Assembly: GCA_016875915.1 (NCBI GenBank)
Contig: VGOM01000015.1
Span: forward strand, 1 to 48,695
DNA from: Chloroflexota bacterium
GTDB lineage: Bacteria > Chloroflexota > Dehalococcoidia > UBA2247 > RBG-13-53-26
Direction: 5' to 3'
Length of the DNA stretch: 48,695 nt
Part shown: positions 8,300-16,558 of the stretch, in pieces
Layout: every line of letters begins with the position of its first letter
Numbering within the stretch: position 1 is the stretch's first letter
Position numbers and translations under genes: made by a program
Notes under the pieces: generated by a model
The model's database searches: none
What the model saw: the letters and a program-made list of their open reading frames with translations, nothing else
Told to the model about the DNA's origin: nothing

Positions 8300-9448
8300 C
8301 TACCTCCCCAGTGTCTCCAGGAATGCCTGAACCCTTGTCTTGATCTGGCCCTGACCCCCGAGGACATACTCGCGATCCATACACAGCAGGGGTATGTTCC
8401 ATTCCTTGAAGTCATTAGTGACTGAGTACTGCTCGAATCCCCACGTCTCGCAGAACGCCAGGCGCTGGAAGATGACTCCATCCACACGGTAGTCCCTGAT
8501 CATGTTCCTGACGTACTCCACTCTCCTGGGGTACTCCGTGTACATCCTGGCACACGAAGGACGATCCGCGACGTAGTATCTGGCCAGGGCGGTCAGCGGA
8601 TCGTGCTCCTTCTCATCCACATCCACCGCCAGCGTTCTCGATCCGAAGCACAACGAGTCCGCAACCACCAAGCCGCCCTGATCCTCGATCACCCGCAAGA
8701 ACTCGGGGTTGTCCAGCATTCCCCCCATGATCATCAATCTGGCCCGATGCCCGCGGTGTCCCTCCGCTGCCGAGACATCTCGCCAAAGCTCGTCCAGCAG
8801 GCGCCCATACAAGGGTTGCGGCATGGCAGAGCCGGCTACGGTGACCGCCAGCATCTCGGTGCCTGTGACGGGTGGGGCCGGACCCTTGCGGAGCTCATAG
8901 ATCCGTCGCAACGCACGTCTTGATCGGTTCTGTCGCGCTATGGACTCCTTCAGCTTCTCATCGGTTATCTCGACCTCGAAATGCCCCTCAATGCGCCTCC
9001 GCAGGATGGACAGCTCCTCTCTGAACCATTCCACCTGCGACGCCTCTGCTTTCTTGGGTAAACTCAGGATCTGCACGAACGGAGTCTGCAACTGACGGAT
9101 CCAGTGGTCGTAGATCCGCCGAACATGGTCGCAACTATTGAAGACAATCAGCCCGTCCAGGAAGTCGTATTCGCCCTTGAGAGCCATGTTGAACGCATGG
9201 CGCGGGAAGGAGCAGTTGATGCTGCTGAAGCAAGAGTCCGACATCTCCGTCCCCGTGCTGCCAGTGGCTCTCATCCTGAACGGCAGAAGGCCCGCGGCAG
9301 TGATCATTTCGACGGGCATGGCTGAGCAGAAGTAGCCCACGATCCGGCCGCCTTCCTCCTTCCACCTCTTCATCTCGGCATTGACCAGGGTGCTGGCCGT
9401 CTCGGACAATCGAGCCAAGGCTCTTGACGTTGAACTGCTCTTCGCCAT
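8300..9448 (-). CDS. 2-hydroxyacyl-CoA dehydratase family subunit (HgdA/BcrC-like)
   Basis: 382 aa from the ATG at 9448, preceded by GGAGGTGGAG. The N-terminus IVGYFCSAMPVEMITAAG matches the family signature in which the Cys is a cluster ligand. Further cysteines in SDSCFSSINCSFPRHAF and FNSCDHVRRIYDHW fit an Fe-S binding subunit. Its stop is 2 nt before the start of the partner subunit (8297), so a heterodimer is expected. It is divergently transcribed from the B12-mutase operon across 156 bp (9449-9604). A weak promoter-like TTTCCA/TACTAT pair lies on the minus strand in that gap. Confidence 0.85.
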   Translation of the reverse strand: MAKSSSTSRALARLSETASTLVNAEMKRWKEEGGRIVGYFCSAMPVEMITAAGLLPFRMRATGSTGTEMSDSCFSSINCSFPRHAFNMALKGEYDFLDGLIVFNSCDHVRRIYDHWIRQLQTPFVQILSLPKKAEASQVEWFREELSILRRRIEGHFEVEITDEKLKESIARQNRSRRALRRIYELRKGPAPPVTGTEMLAVTVAGSAMPQPLYGRLLDELWRDVSAAEGHRGHRARLMIMGGMLDNPEFLRVIEDQGGLVVADSLCFGSRTLAVDVDEKEHDPLTALARYYVADRPSCARMYTEYPRRVEYVRNMIRDYRVDGVIFQRLAFCETWGFEQYSVTNDFKEWNIPLLCMDREYVLGGQGQIKTRVQAFLETLGR

Positions 9449-9604
9449 CTCCACCTCCGCGGATGCGGTCGTCCGGCCCATATAGTACACCGCCGAACAA
9501 CGACTTGGAAACTTCCTTCCGTCGTGGAAGAATGGTACAACTATACGGGCAGGGCAGACGGCTTGCCGATTCTGTCCTGCGAAGACGGGACATGGAGGAC
9601 GGCC

Positions 9605-11209
9605 ATGGCCGCTGAATCATCCGGGGAGTTGACATCGCATTCCGGAATACCTCTGAAGGACCTCTACACACCAGAGGACATCAAGGACCTCGACTACGCC
9701 CGGGATCTGGGCTACCCGGGTCAACCACCTTTCACGCGAGGTGTCTACAAGACCATGTACCGCGGGCAGCCATTCACTATCCGAAGGTTCACCGGAGTGG
9801 AAACGCCAGAACAGACCAATGATCTGTACAAGGAGGAGTTGAGGCTGGGACAGAACGGCCTGGCCATTGCCCCCGATGTGCCGACTTCGATAGCTCTGGA
9901 CTCGGACAACCCCAGGTGCGAAGGCGACGTGGGTTTCTGCGGAGTGCCGATTGATACCGTCGAGGACATGGAGATCATTTTCAAGGACATCCCTGTTGAG
10001 AAGGTCACCTGCTGGTGCTATACGCCGTACATCACGGGTCTGTACTTCGCCATGGCAGACAAGAGGGGAGTTGATCTCAAGGCACTTGGTGGCACCACTC
10101 CCGCGATGGGCATCTTCTGTCCGGTGCCGGTAGACATACCTTTCAAGGTGTCACTCGACGGGGAAATCAGAATGGCGATGGATTTCGCTGAATGGACGGC
10201 TCTCAATGTCCCGAACTGGCACAATACCAGCGTCAGCGTCTACGGACAGAAAGACAACGGCATGAACAACATCCAGTCGCTTGGCCTGCTGATAGCTGCT
10301 TCTGTCGAAGCTGCTGACTTGTGGAAGGCGCGGGGCAAGATGCCTCTGGAGCAGTTCTTCAGGCGCATCTCCTTTGAAATGGCCATTGCCAACGACATGT
10401 TCGAGGAGATCTGCACGTTGAGGGCCGCCAGGAGGTTGTGGACGAAGGTTTGCCAAGAGAGATACGGCCTGACCGACCGCAAACACATGCAGTTCAGGGT
10501 CCGTGTTCAGACGTCAGGTTGCACCAATGTAGCGCAGGAGCCACTGAACAATATCATCCGCATTGCCTACCACATGCTCTCAGGTTGTCTGGGCGGTGCG
10601 CAGGCAATGCATCCCAACGGCTACGACGAGGCGTTGTGCATACCGACCGACCAATCGATGCTGCTGTCCATCAGAACGCTGCAGATACTCCAGGAAGAGA
10701 CCAACGTGACTGCGGTCATCGATCCGCTGGGCGGTTCCTACTACGTGGAATGGCTGACCAGTGAAATCGAGAAAGGAGCCTGGGAGTACTACAAGAAGAT
10801 CGAGGGGATGGGCGGAATCTGCAGAGCCACCAGGTCCGGATTCTTTGTCAATGAATACAAGAAAGCCAACATTGACTGGGACAAGAAGGTAGATAGCGGA
10901 GAGAAGACGGTCATCGGTGTAAACAAGTACCGCATGAAGCCTGAAGAAGTTCCGTACAAGGTGCCTGTCTACAAGTTCAGACCCACTGCCGGACAGGAGA
11001 AGATCGCCAAGCTCAAGAAGTACAAGAGAGAACGCGAGAACGCCAAGGTACAGGCCGCTCTCGACAGACTGGAGAAGGCTTGCCGCTCGGATGAGAACAT
11101 CTTCGAATACCTGGTGCAGGCCTACAGGTCCGGCGCCACACTCCAGGAAGGAACTGATGTCTGCCGCAAGGTCTACGGCTTGGACACAGCGCAACTGATG
11201 AAACTCTAG
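9605..11209 (+). CDS. Adenosylcobalamin-dependent acyl-CoA mutase, large subunit (divergent, probably not methylmalonyl-CoA mutase)
   Basis: 534 aa from the ATG at 9605 (GGAGG 6 nt upstream). A GTG at 9524 would add 27 residues. The TIM-barrel family is clear: SGIPLKDLYTPEDI, ALDSDNPRCEGDVG, RAARRLW, QTSGCTNVAQEPLNN, IDPLGGSYYVE, IGVNKYR. Residues that define methylmalonyl-CoA mutase differ when aligned by eye to the Propionibacterium enzyme. Tyr89 is Phe in TIRRFTG. The Arg207 region reads FCPVPVDIPF, with no Arg. Tyr243-His244 reads Gln-Lys in VYGQKDNG. The carboxylate-binding Arg and the radical-shielding His are thus missing, so the substrate is probably not methylmalonyl-CoA. It pairs with the B12-binding subunit 12 nt downstream. 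Confidence 0.85.
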   Translation: MAAESSGELTSHSGIPLKDLYTPEDIKDLDYARDLGYPGQPPFTRGVYKTMYRGQPFTIRRFTGVETPEQTNDLYKEELRLGQNGLAIAPDVPTSIALDSDNPRCEGDVGFCGVPIDTVEDMEIIFKDIPVEKVTCWCYTPYITGLYFAMADKRGVDLKALGGTTPAMGIFCPVPVDIPFKVSLDGEIRMAMDFAEWTALNVPNWHNTSVSVYGQKDNGMNNIQSLGLLIAASVEAADLWKARGKMPLEQFFRRISFEMAIANDMFEEICTLRAARRLWTKVCQERYGLTDRKHMQFRVRVQTSGCTNVAQEPLNNIIRIAYHMLSGCLGGAQAMHPNGYDEALCIPTDQSMLLSIRTLQILQEETNVTAVIDPLGGSYYVEWLTSEIEKGAWEYYKKIEGMGGICRATRSGFFVNEYKKANIDWDKKVDSGEKTVIGVNKYRMKPEEVPYKVPVYKFRPTAGQEKIAKLKKYKRERENAKVQAALDRLEKACRSDENIFEYLVQAYRSGATLQEGTDVCRKVYGLDTAQLMKL

Positions 11210-11221
11210 GGAGTGTTGGAG

Positions 11222-11635
11222 ATGGTCAAGGACAAGAGGATCAGAGTGCTGATGGCGAAACCGGGCATGGACGGGCACTGGCGCGGGCTGGTGATAGTGA
11301 CCCAGGCATTGCGTGACGCCGGCATGGAAGTCATTCATGGCGGCAACATGGCTGTGCAGGAGATAGCCCAGGCCGCATTGCAGGAGGATGTTGACGTCGT
11401 CGGCTTGAGCATCATGACCGGCAATGCAGTGGGCATGACCGAAGCCACCGTCAAGGAGCTCAAGAAAGCAGGCAAGGGCGACGTGCTCCTGATCATGGGC
11501 GGCGTCATCTTCGAGGATGACATGCCAACCCTCAAGAAGCTCGGTGTCGATGGCATCTTCACATCGGGAACACCGCTGCAGGAGATAGTGGAGTTTGTTC
11601 AACAACGTGTCGGCAAAGCGAAGGCAAGGGATTAG
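11222..11635 (+). CDS. B12-binding small subunit of the acyl-CoA mutase
   Basis: 137 aa from the ATG at 11222; a GTG at 11213 is an alternative. It has the base-off cobalamin signature DGHWRG (DxHxxG), followed by GLSIMTGN and LLIMGGVIFEDD, the flavodoxin-like B12 domain of the mutase family. Trp occupies the variable position where many mutases have Asp (DGHDRG). The length equals a single B12 domain, as in archaeal and ICM-type split mutases. It belongs to the same operon as the catalytic subunit. Confidence 0.9.
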   Translation: MVKDKRIRVLMAKPGMDGHWRGLVIVTQALRDAGMEVIHGGNMAVQEIAQAALQEDVDVVGLSIMTGNAVGMTEATVKELKKAGKGDVLLIMGGVIFEDDMPTLKKLGVDGIFTSGTPLQEIVEFVQQRVGKAKARD

Positions 11636-11683
11636 GTCGATCTCTGGCCGCGCCAGACCCTTGTGCGCGCCTTGAGCGAGGTG

Positions 11684-13141
11684 ATGAACAAAGAAGCCCT
11701 GGATAGAGCTTTCGCGCCTCGTTCCGTGGCCATTGCGGGAGACACCCCGCCCGGCCTGGCGCAACTCGTCCTCCGAACCCTGCTCGACTCTGGGTTCCAC
11801 GGCCTCATCCACCTTGTCGGCCGACAGCCCATGGAGGCATCGGGGCGCAAGTCATATGCCGCGGTGGCGGATATCCCTGGCCCTGTGGACTACGTCATCT
11901 GCTGCACGCCCGCCGCTGCCCTTCTGCCTCTGCTCAATGACTGCGCTGACGCCAGGGTTGGCGCTGTGGCCATTCTGACCACCGGCTTTTCCAAAGGCAG
12001 CCCTGTGCCGGAAGCGGACATGGACCGAGAGATCTTGGCCCTGGCCCGGAGCAGCGGACTGGTGGTCATAGGCCCGGGTTGCCTGGGGCTCTATTGCCCC
12101 CGCTCTGGCCTTTCGTTCGATTCCCGTCTTCCCACCGAGAGGGGCCGGATGGGCTTCGTGTGCCAGGGGCGCGAGGCATCTGTCCAGATCCTCAGGGCTG
12201 CAGGACACCGAGGCGTCCGGTTCAGCAAAGCCGTCTCCTGCGGCGATGCCTGCGACATCAATGAGATCGACCTCCTGGAGTACTTCACTGTCGACCAAGA
12301 AACCGATTGCGTCGCACTATGTATCGACAGGCCACGCGCGGGCCGGCGGGTCGTCCGGGCCCTGAAGACCTTGTCGGAAGCCAAGCCGGTGATCGTTCTG
12401 AAGACTATGCCAATCCACATCAGGGGCGGAAGTAGACTTGACCCCATCGATGGTCCAGACCCTGGACAGGTGTGGACCAGCCTGCTGGATCAGACAGGGG
12501 CCGTCGGAGTCTCCAGCGCCGAGGCCATGGTCGATGCCATGCTCACCTTCTCGATGCTGCCGGTGCCGCGTGGCAGGAAGGTGGGCATCTTCGGCGCCGC
12601 CGGTGGTGCCAGCGTCCTGGCCACAGACGTCTGGGCCAGCGCCGGTTTCGTGCTGCCGACAGTGCCCCCCGAACTCAGGTCGGCGTTCGATGCTGCAGCC
12701 ATGAACCAGGCTGGGATGATACTGCACAACCCTCTGGACTTCTCCATGGCTGGCTATACCGGCTTCTTCTTTGATGTAGTCAAGAAAATGATCGCCCATG
12801 ATGGCTTCATCGACCTGGGAGTGATCCACAATCCCTCCGGCCATGGCGCGTGGCTGCCGTGGGCCGCCTTCAACGCACTGATCGACTCCATAGCAGACTC
12901 CGTCATCGGTGTACACAAAGACGCCAGCAAGCCGGTGGCTCTGGTCATGCAATACATCGCCTCGCGCCGCAACTGGCAGAAGGTCTACGACGGTCTGCAG
13001 GTGCCCTGCTCCCGGGCCGGTGTGCCTGTCTACTACTCCATGACCAGCGCTGCCAGAGCCATCGATCGCATGCTGCGATACTACGCGGGGAAGGCAAGCG
13101 AGGGCCGGGATCCCCTGCTGCGCTACCCGGGCTACGCCTGA
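11684..13141 (+). CDS. Acyl-CoA synthetase (ADP-forming) alpha-like protein lacking the phospho-histidine
   Basis: 485 aa from the ATG at 11684, with GAGG 4 nt upstream; a GTG at 11663 is possible. It is a paralogue of 2584-4119, with matching blocks FAPRSVAIAGD, GPGCLGLYCP, FVCQGREAS, RFSKAVSCGDACDINEIDLLEY and QTGAVGVSSAEAM. The loop that carries the catalytic His in the paralogue (ASHTGS) is replaced by DPIDGPDPGQVW, with no His. The chain is otherwise full length and well conserved, so it is probably a repurposed CoA-binding protein rather than a decayed gene. Its position inside the mutase operon suggests a CoA-transfer or scaffold role for the mutase substrate. Confidence 0.8.
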   Translation: MNKEALDRAFAPRSVAIAGDTPPGLAQLVLRTLLDSGFHGLIHLVGRQPMEASGRKSYAAVADIPGPVDYVICCTPAAALLPLLNDCADARVGAVAILTTGFSKGSPVPEADMDREILALARSSGLVVIGPGCLGLYCPRSGLSFDSRLPTERGRMGFVCQGREASVQILRAAGHRGVRFSKAVSCGDACDINEIDLLEYFTVDQETDCVALCIDRPRAGRRVVRALKTLSEAKPVIVLKTMPIHIRGGSRLDPIDGPDPGQVWTSLLDQTGAVGVSSAEAMVDAMLTFSMLPVPRGRKVGIFGAAGGASVLATDVWASAGFVLPTVPPELRSAFDAAAMNQAGMILHNPLDFSMAGYTGFFFDVVKKMIAHDGFIDLGVIHNPSGHGAWLPWAAFNALIDSIADSVIGVHKDASKPVALVMQYIASRRNWQKVYDGLQVPCSRAGVPVYYSMTSAARAIDRMLRYYAGKASEGRDPLLRYPGYA

Positions 13142-13187
13142 GAGACAGTCACGGAACCGCGAGATTCCCTGTAGAGGTGGACTGAGC

Positions 13188-13997
13188 ATGCTTCTGATCG
13201 GCGAGAACATCAATGCCTCGAACAAGAAGGTGGGCGAAGCCATCGCCGGCGGAGACCTCCAATTCATCGCCGATCTGGCCGGAAAGCAGTCAGAGGCCGG
13301 GGTTGATTATCTTGACATAAATGTCGGCTCCGCCCAGGGTGCATGGCAGAGTCCCGAGGCCGCCATGGAGTGGCTGGTGGATGTCGTCACCTCAGTCACC
13401 GACAAGCCCTTGGCCATCGACAGCGATAGCCCCGCCGTCATCGCGGCCGCTCTCCGCCGCTACCGCGGGGGCAAGGTCATCATCAACTCAGTGACTGCCG
13501 AGCCTTCGCGGCTGCGATCCATCGGGGCTCTGGCAGCCGAACGCAACGCGATGGTGGTGGCGCTGGCTATGGGCGAGGGAAGTATTCCGAAGAAGACCGA
13601 CGAGCGACTGGCCGCCTGCAGCTCGATCATGTCCGATCTGAGGCAGATGGGCATAAGCGAGGAAAGAGTCATCTTTGACCCACTCGTCCTGCCTGTCTCC
13701 GTGGACACCGGGCAGGCAATGGTCACGCTGCAGACAATCCGGGCAATCAAGTCCTCATTCCCTCGAGCCAGGACCGTTCTCGGGTTGAGCAACATATCCT
13801 TCGGCCTGCCCAACCGCAGCCTGGTCAACCGGGCGTTTCTCCTCATGGCCGCCGCGGCTGGACTTGATGCGGCCATCCTCAATCCCCTCGATACCAGGAC
13901 GATGAGCTTCATCGCGCTGGCGAATCTACTCACGGGGAACGACGCCGCATGCAGAGCCTATATTAGGGCCCACAGGAAAGGACTGCTGACGGCCTAG
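13188..13997 (+). CDS. Pterin-binding methyltransferase (AcsE/MeTr-like)
   Basis: 269 aa, ATG preceded by GAGGTGGACTGAGC. It has the pterin-binding TIM-barrel signatures GENINAS, VDYLDINVGSA, PLAIDSDSP, VIINSVTAE and GLSNISFGLPNR. The last holds the Asn that binds the pterin in methyltetrahydrofolate:corrinoid methyltransferases. The length matches the AcsE type (about 260 aa). In the Wood-Ljungdahl pathway such enzymes pass a methyl group from methyl-THF to a corrinoid protein. No corrinoid Fe-S protein or CO dehydrogenase lies here, so its partner is unknown. It is the last gene of the mutase operon, 46 nt after the previous stop. Confidence 0.85.
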   Translation: MLLIGENINASNKKVGEAIAGGDLQFIADLAGKQSEAGVDYLDINVGSAQGAWQSPEAAMEWLVDVVTSVTDKPLAIDSDSPAVIAAALRRYRGGKVIINSVTAEPSRLRSIGALAAERNAMVVALAMGEGSIPKKTDERLAACSSIMSDLRQMGISEERVIFDPLVLPVSVDTGQAMVTLQTIRAIKSSFPRARTVLGLSNISFGLPNRSLVNRAFLLMAAAAGLDAAILNPLDTRTMSFIALANLLTGNDAACRAYIRAHRKGLLTA

Positions 13998-14089
13998 CGC
14001 GAGCCCTGCGCAATGGGGCCTGAGGCGGATCAACCGAGAGAACGGCCCCCAAGGCAGCAGGGGAAGCTTCGGCCAACAAGGGGACAAGC

Positions 14090-14164
14090 TGGAGCGGGTG
14101 ATGGGATTCGAACCCACGGCTCCTTGCTTGGGAAGCAAGCACTCTACCGCTGAGTTACACCCGC
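14090..14164 (-). tRNA. tRNA-Gly (CCC)
   Basis: The minus strand gives acceptor GCGGGTG pairing with CACCCGC, a D arm, the anticodon stem-loop CTTGC-TTCCCAA-GCAAG (anticodon CCC), a T loop TTCGAAT and an encoded CCA (14092-14090). It lies 81 bp downstream of the Xer-type recombinase gene. Confidence 0.95.
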
Positions 14165-14245
14165 CCTCAACAGAAGTCTAGTGATCGTGGGGAGGCATTG
14201 TCAATACGGAACTGGACATAATGTCTCCGCGAATCGCGAAGGCGA

Positions 14246-15202
14246 CTACTCGGATGGAGGCACCGTCTCATCCGGCTTCTTCCGTCCATGGAAGGCCCTG
14301 TGGACCTCTCTGAGTTGGCGATCCGTCACGTGGGTGTAGACCTGCGTGGTCCTAATGCTCTCATGGCCAAGCATCTCCTGCACCGAGCGGATATCGGCGC
14401 CCGCGCTGAGCAGATCAGTGGCAAACGAATGCCTCAAAGTGTGCGGAGTGGCCTTCACCGGCAGACCGCACATCCTGCTGTACTTGGAGACCATCATCTG
14501 GATCGATCTGGGCGTCAAGCGCATGTTCTGCCCATCCTTCGAGATATCGAGGCCACCGGCATAGCGAATGAACAACGGTTTGAAGTTGTCCTCGCGGGTG
14601 TCAAGGTACCGACGGATCCACTCCGCGGCTTCATCTGACAGGAAGACCACCCTCGGCTTGCTCCCTTTGCCAATGACGCCGAACTCCTTGCGCTCCAAGT
14701 CCACTTGGTCACGGTTCAACCGGGCCAACTCCGACACCCGCAGGCCGGTGCTGAACAGGGTCTCCAAGATGGCTCTATCGCGCAGGCCGGCGACATCCGA
14801 GGTGTCGGGGCTATTCAGAAGCCTCTGCATCTGATCGGCATTCAGGAAGCTGACGGCCCTCGACGCGCTCCTGGGAAGTTCGATCTTGTCCGGCGAGAGC
14901 GTTGCCACGTTGCATCGCACCACCAAGTAGCGAAGCAGGGCCCTGAGGGCTATGATGTAGTAGCTCTGAGTGGACTTCTTGAGTTGTGCGCCATCCGGAC
15001 CCTCGAATCGCGACAGATACAGGCGGTAGCGGCGCACCAACTCCAGGTCGATGTCCCCTAACCCAGTTTCCGGAGCGGTGTCCCCTAGCCATTCAGAGAA
15101 GCGCCTCAGATAGCGTCGATACACTTCGACGGTGAGGGGTGCTACACCTTTCTCCACCTCGATATGCTGTAGGAACCGGTCGATGGCCTGGTCGACTGTC
15201 AT
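14246..15202 (-). CDS. Tyrosine recombinase, XerC/XerD type
   Basis: 318 aa from the ATG at 15202. Starts at 15214 (ATG) or 15226 (TTG) are also open, and none has a strong ribosome site. An N-terminal SAM-like core-binding domain precedes a catalytic domain with all key residues: STGLRVSEL (Arg), GKGSKPR (Lys), HTLRHSFAT (His-x-x-Arg), MLGHESIRTTQVYTH (His and the Tyr nucleophile). Length and motif spacing fit a chromosomal Xer recombinase that resolves chromosome dimers. Integrases of this size also exist, and tRNA-Gly sits just downstream. No attachment repeats were seen beside this tRNA, which favours the housekeeping role. Confidence 0.85.
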   Translation of the reverse strand: MTVDQAIDRFLQHIEVEKGVAPLTVEVYRRYLRRFSEWLGDTAPETGLGDIDLELVRRYRLYLSRFEGPDGAQLKKSTQSYYIIALRALLRYLVVRCNVATLSPDKIELPRSASRAVSFLNADQMQRLLNSPDTSDVAGLRDRAILETLFSTGLRVSELARLNRDQVDLERKEFGVIGKGSKPRVVFLSDEAAEWIRRYLDTREDNFKPLFIRYAGGLDISKDGQNMRLTPRSIQMMVSKYSRMCGLPVKATPHTLRHSFATDLLSAGADIRSVQEMLGHESIRTTQVYTHVTDRQLREVHRAFHGRKKPDETVPPSE

Positions 15203-15249
15203 GGATGCCACCATAGGTACCGTCAACTTCGCATAATGTACCTTTCCCG

Positions 15250-15278
15250 AAGTTACTATGGCGACGCCCTCTTGTCAA
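15250..15278 (-). promoter_or_regulatory. Promoter for the Xer-type recombinase gene
   Basis: On the minus strand, TTGACA (15278-15273), a 17-bp spacer and TAACTT (15255-15250). The -35 box overlaps the last codons and stop of hflX, so the recombinase gene can be transcribed separately from the block upstream. Confidence 0.45.
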
Positions 15279-16387
15279 GGCTTTGACATAACAAGGGCTT
15301 CCGCAACGTGGGTGAGCAATCGGTCCAGGCCAGTACCCCTGGCGGCTGAGATGGGGATCATGCCCTGGGCAGCGGCAAGGGGGAATCGCCGCCGGTCTGG
15401 GAGTTGGTCCGCCAGTGCGTCGCCGCCTTTCAGCAGGTCTATCTTGTTCAGCAGGGTCAGTCTGGGCTTCTCGTCCAGGGCAAGCTCGGACAGTATGTCC
15501 TCGACCGTCTGGCACTGCTCGGCGGCGTTCTTGTGCGTTATGTCCACTACGTGAAGCAGCAGATCGGCCTCGCTCAGTTCCTCAAGGGTGGCCCTGAAGG
15601 CGGCGACAACCGTGGGGGGGAGCTTGTTGATGAAGCCGACGGTGTCCGTGACCAGGAATGTCCGCCGGTCGGGCAGGGTCAGCCTCCGGGTGGTGGGGTC
15701 CAGGGTGGCGAAGAGCTTGTCCTCCACAAAGACGTCGGCGCCGCTGAGAGCATTCAAAAGGGTGCTCTTCCCCGCGTTAGTATAGCCCACCAGGGCCACG
15801 ACCGGCGTTCCGCTCCTTCTCCGATGGCTCCTGTAAAGGGTGCGGTGCTTCCGGACGTCCTCCAACTCCCTCTTCAGCCGCTGAATCCTCCGCTCCACGA
15901 GGCGTCTGTCCGTCTCGATCTGCTTCTCACCCGGCCCCCTGGTGCCGATGCCACCGCCCAAACGCTCCAGGTGGCTCCACTGTCCGGCCAGCCGGGGCAG
16001 CAGGTATTCATGCTGGGCCAACTCCACCTGCAGTTTGCCCTCGTGCGTCTGGGCCCGCTTGGCGAATATGTCCAGGATCAGGGCTGTCCGGTCAATGACC
16101 TTGACCTCCAGCGCGTCCTCAAGGCTCTTCTGCTGGCGCGGGGTGAGTTCGTCGTCGAAGATGACCACGCCGTAGCCCAGCTCGGCCCTGAGGGAGACCA
16201 GTTCCTTCAGCTTCCCGCTGCCTACGTACAATGGCGAAGGCCTGTTCAGGCGCTGGACGGTCTGTCCCACCACCCTGACGCCGGCCGTATCTGCCAGGCT
16301 GGCCAGTTCGGCGATGGAATCCTCCGGGGTCCACCTGTCCCGGCTGGTCTTGAGCTCAGCCGCGACCAGGAAGGCCTTCTCCGGCAA
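15275..16387 (-). CDS. hflX: GTPase HflX
   Basis: 370 aa. The HflX N-terminal nucleotide-binding domain ([20 protein letters not shown]) and linker ([19 protein letters not shown]) precede a GTPase domain with P-loop [15 protein letters not shown] (G3) and NKID (G4). HflX binds 50S subunits and splits stalled or hibernating ribosomes. The start is odd. The only canonical in-frame start codon is TTG at 16387, with no ribosome site. A good AAAGGAG lies further upstream, 8 nt before an in-frame ACG (16417), and the intervening residues resemble a family N-terminus. It is the next gene after dapL on the same strand. Confidence 0.92.
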   Translation of the reverse strand: MPEKAFLVAAELKTSRDRWTPEDSIAELASLADTAGVRVVGQTVQRLNRPSPLYVGSGKLKELVSLRAELGYGVVIFDDELTPRQQKSLEDALEVKVIDRTALILDIFAKRAQTHEGKLQVELAQHEYLLPRLAGQWSHLERLGGGIGTRGPGEKQIETDRRLVERRIQRLKRELEDVRKHRTLYRSHRRRSGTPVVALVGYTNAGKSTLLNALSGADVFVEDKLFATLDPTTRRLTLPDRRTFLVTDTVGFINKLPPTVVAAFRATLEELSEADLLLHVVDITHKNAAEQCQTVEDILSELALDEKPRLTLLNKIDLLKGGDALADQLPDRRRFPLAAAQGMIPISAARGTGLDRLLTHVAEALVMSKP

Positions 16388-16430
16388 CTCGGCGGTGGGG
16401 AAGGTGCTTTTCGGCGTGGCGACGACTCCT

Positions 16431-16558
16431 TTATGTCGACTTGATGGCCAGTTATGTCAACGGGCCAAACTGTTATGTCATGACGTTATGTCATCCTGGC
16501 CGTTCGTGACCGGCCGGAAACCCCCGCAAATCCGTGCTGGACAGAAGGCATTATGTCA
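16431..16558. repeat. Cluster of TTATGTCA direct repeats in the hflX-dapL intergenic region
   Basis: Plus-strand TTATGTCA (TGACATAA on the coding strand) occurs at 16452-16459, 16473-16480, 16486-16493 and 16551-16558, with a 7/8 copy at 16431-16438. The first three starts are spaced 21 and 21 bp, two helical turns; the next gap is 13 bp. The last copy overlaps the dapL stop codon. Further copies occur at 15284-15291 (opposite orientation) and 18749-18756 in coding sequence. They could be operator sites for hflX or a spreading repeat. Confidence 0.6.

Noticed and set aside
9605-11209. Annotation as methylmalonyl-CoA mutase
   Set aside because: The substrate-carboxylate Arg and the active-site His are not found in the aligned positions; family-level naming is safer.
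10580-11812. 410-codon minus-strand frame over the mutase subunits
   Set aside because: Antisense shadow; the plus-strand frames carry all recognisable motifs.
14090-15278. Integrated element formed by tRNA-Gly-CCC and the adjacent tyrosine recombinase
   Set aside because: No duplicated tRNA end or cargo is present, and the recombinase fits chromosomal XerC/D; it sits in a housekeeping block.
16431-16558. CRISPR array
   Set aside because: Repeats are only 8 bp with spacing of 13-65 bp, and no cas genes occur; the same holds for the propeller repeats, which are coding.
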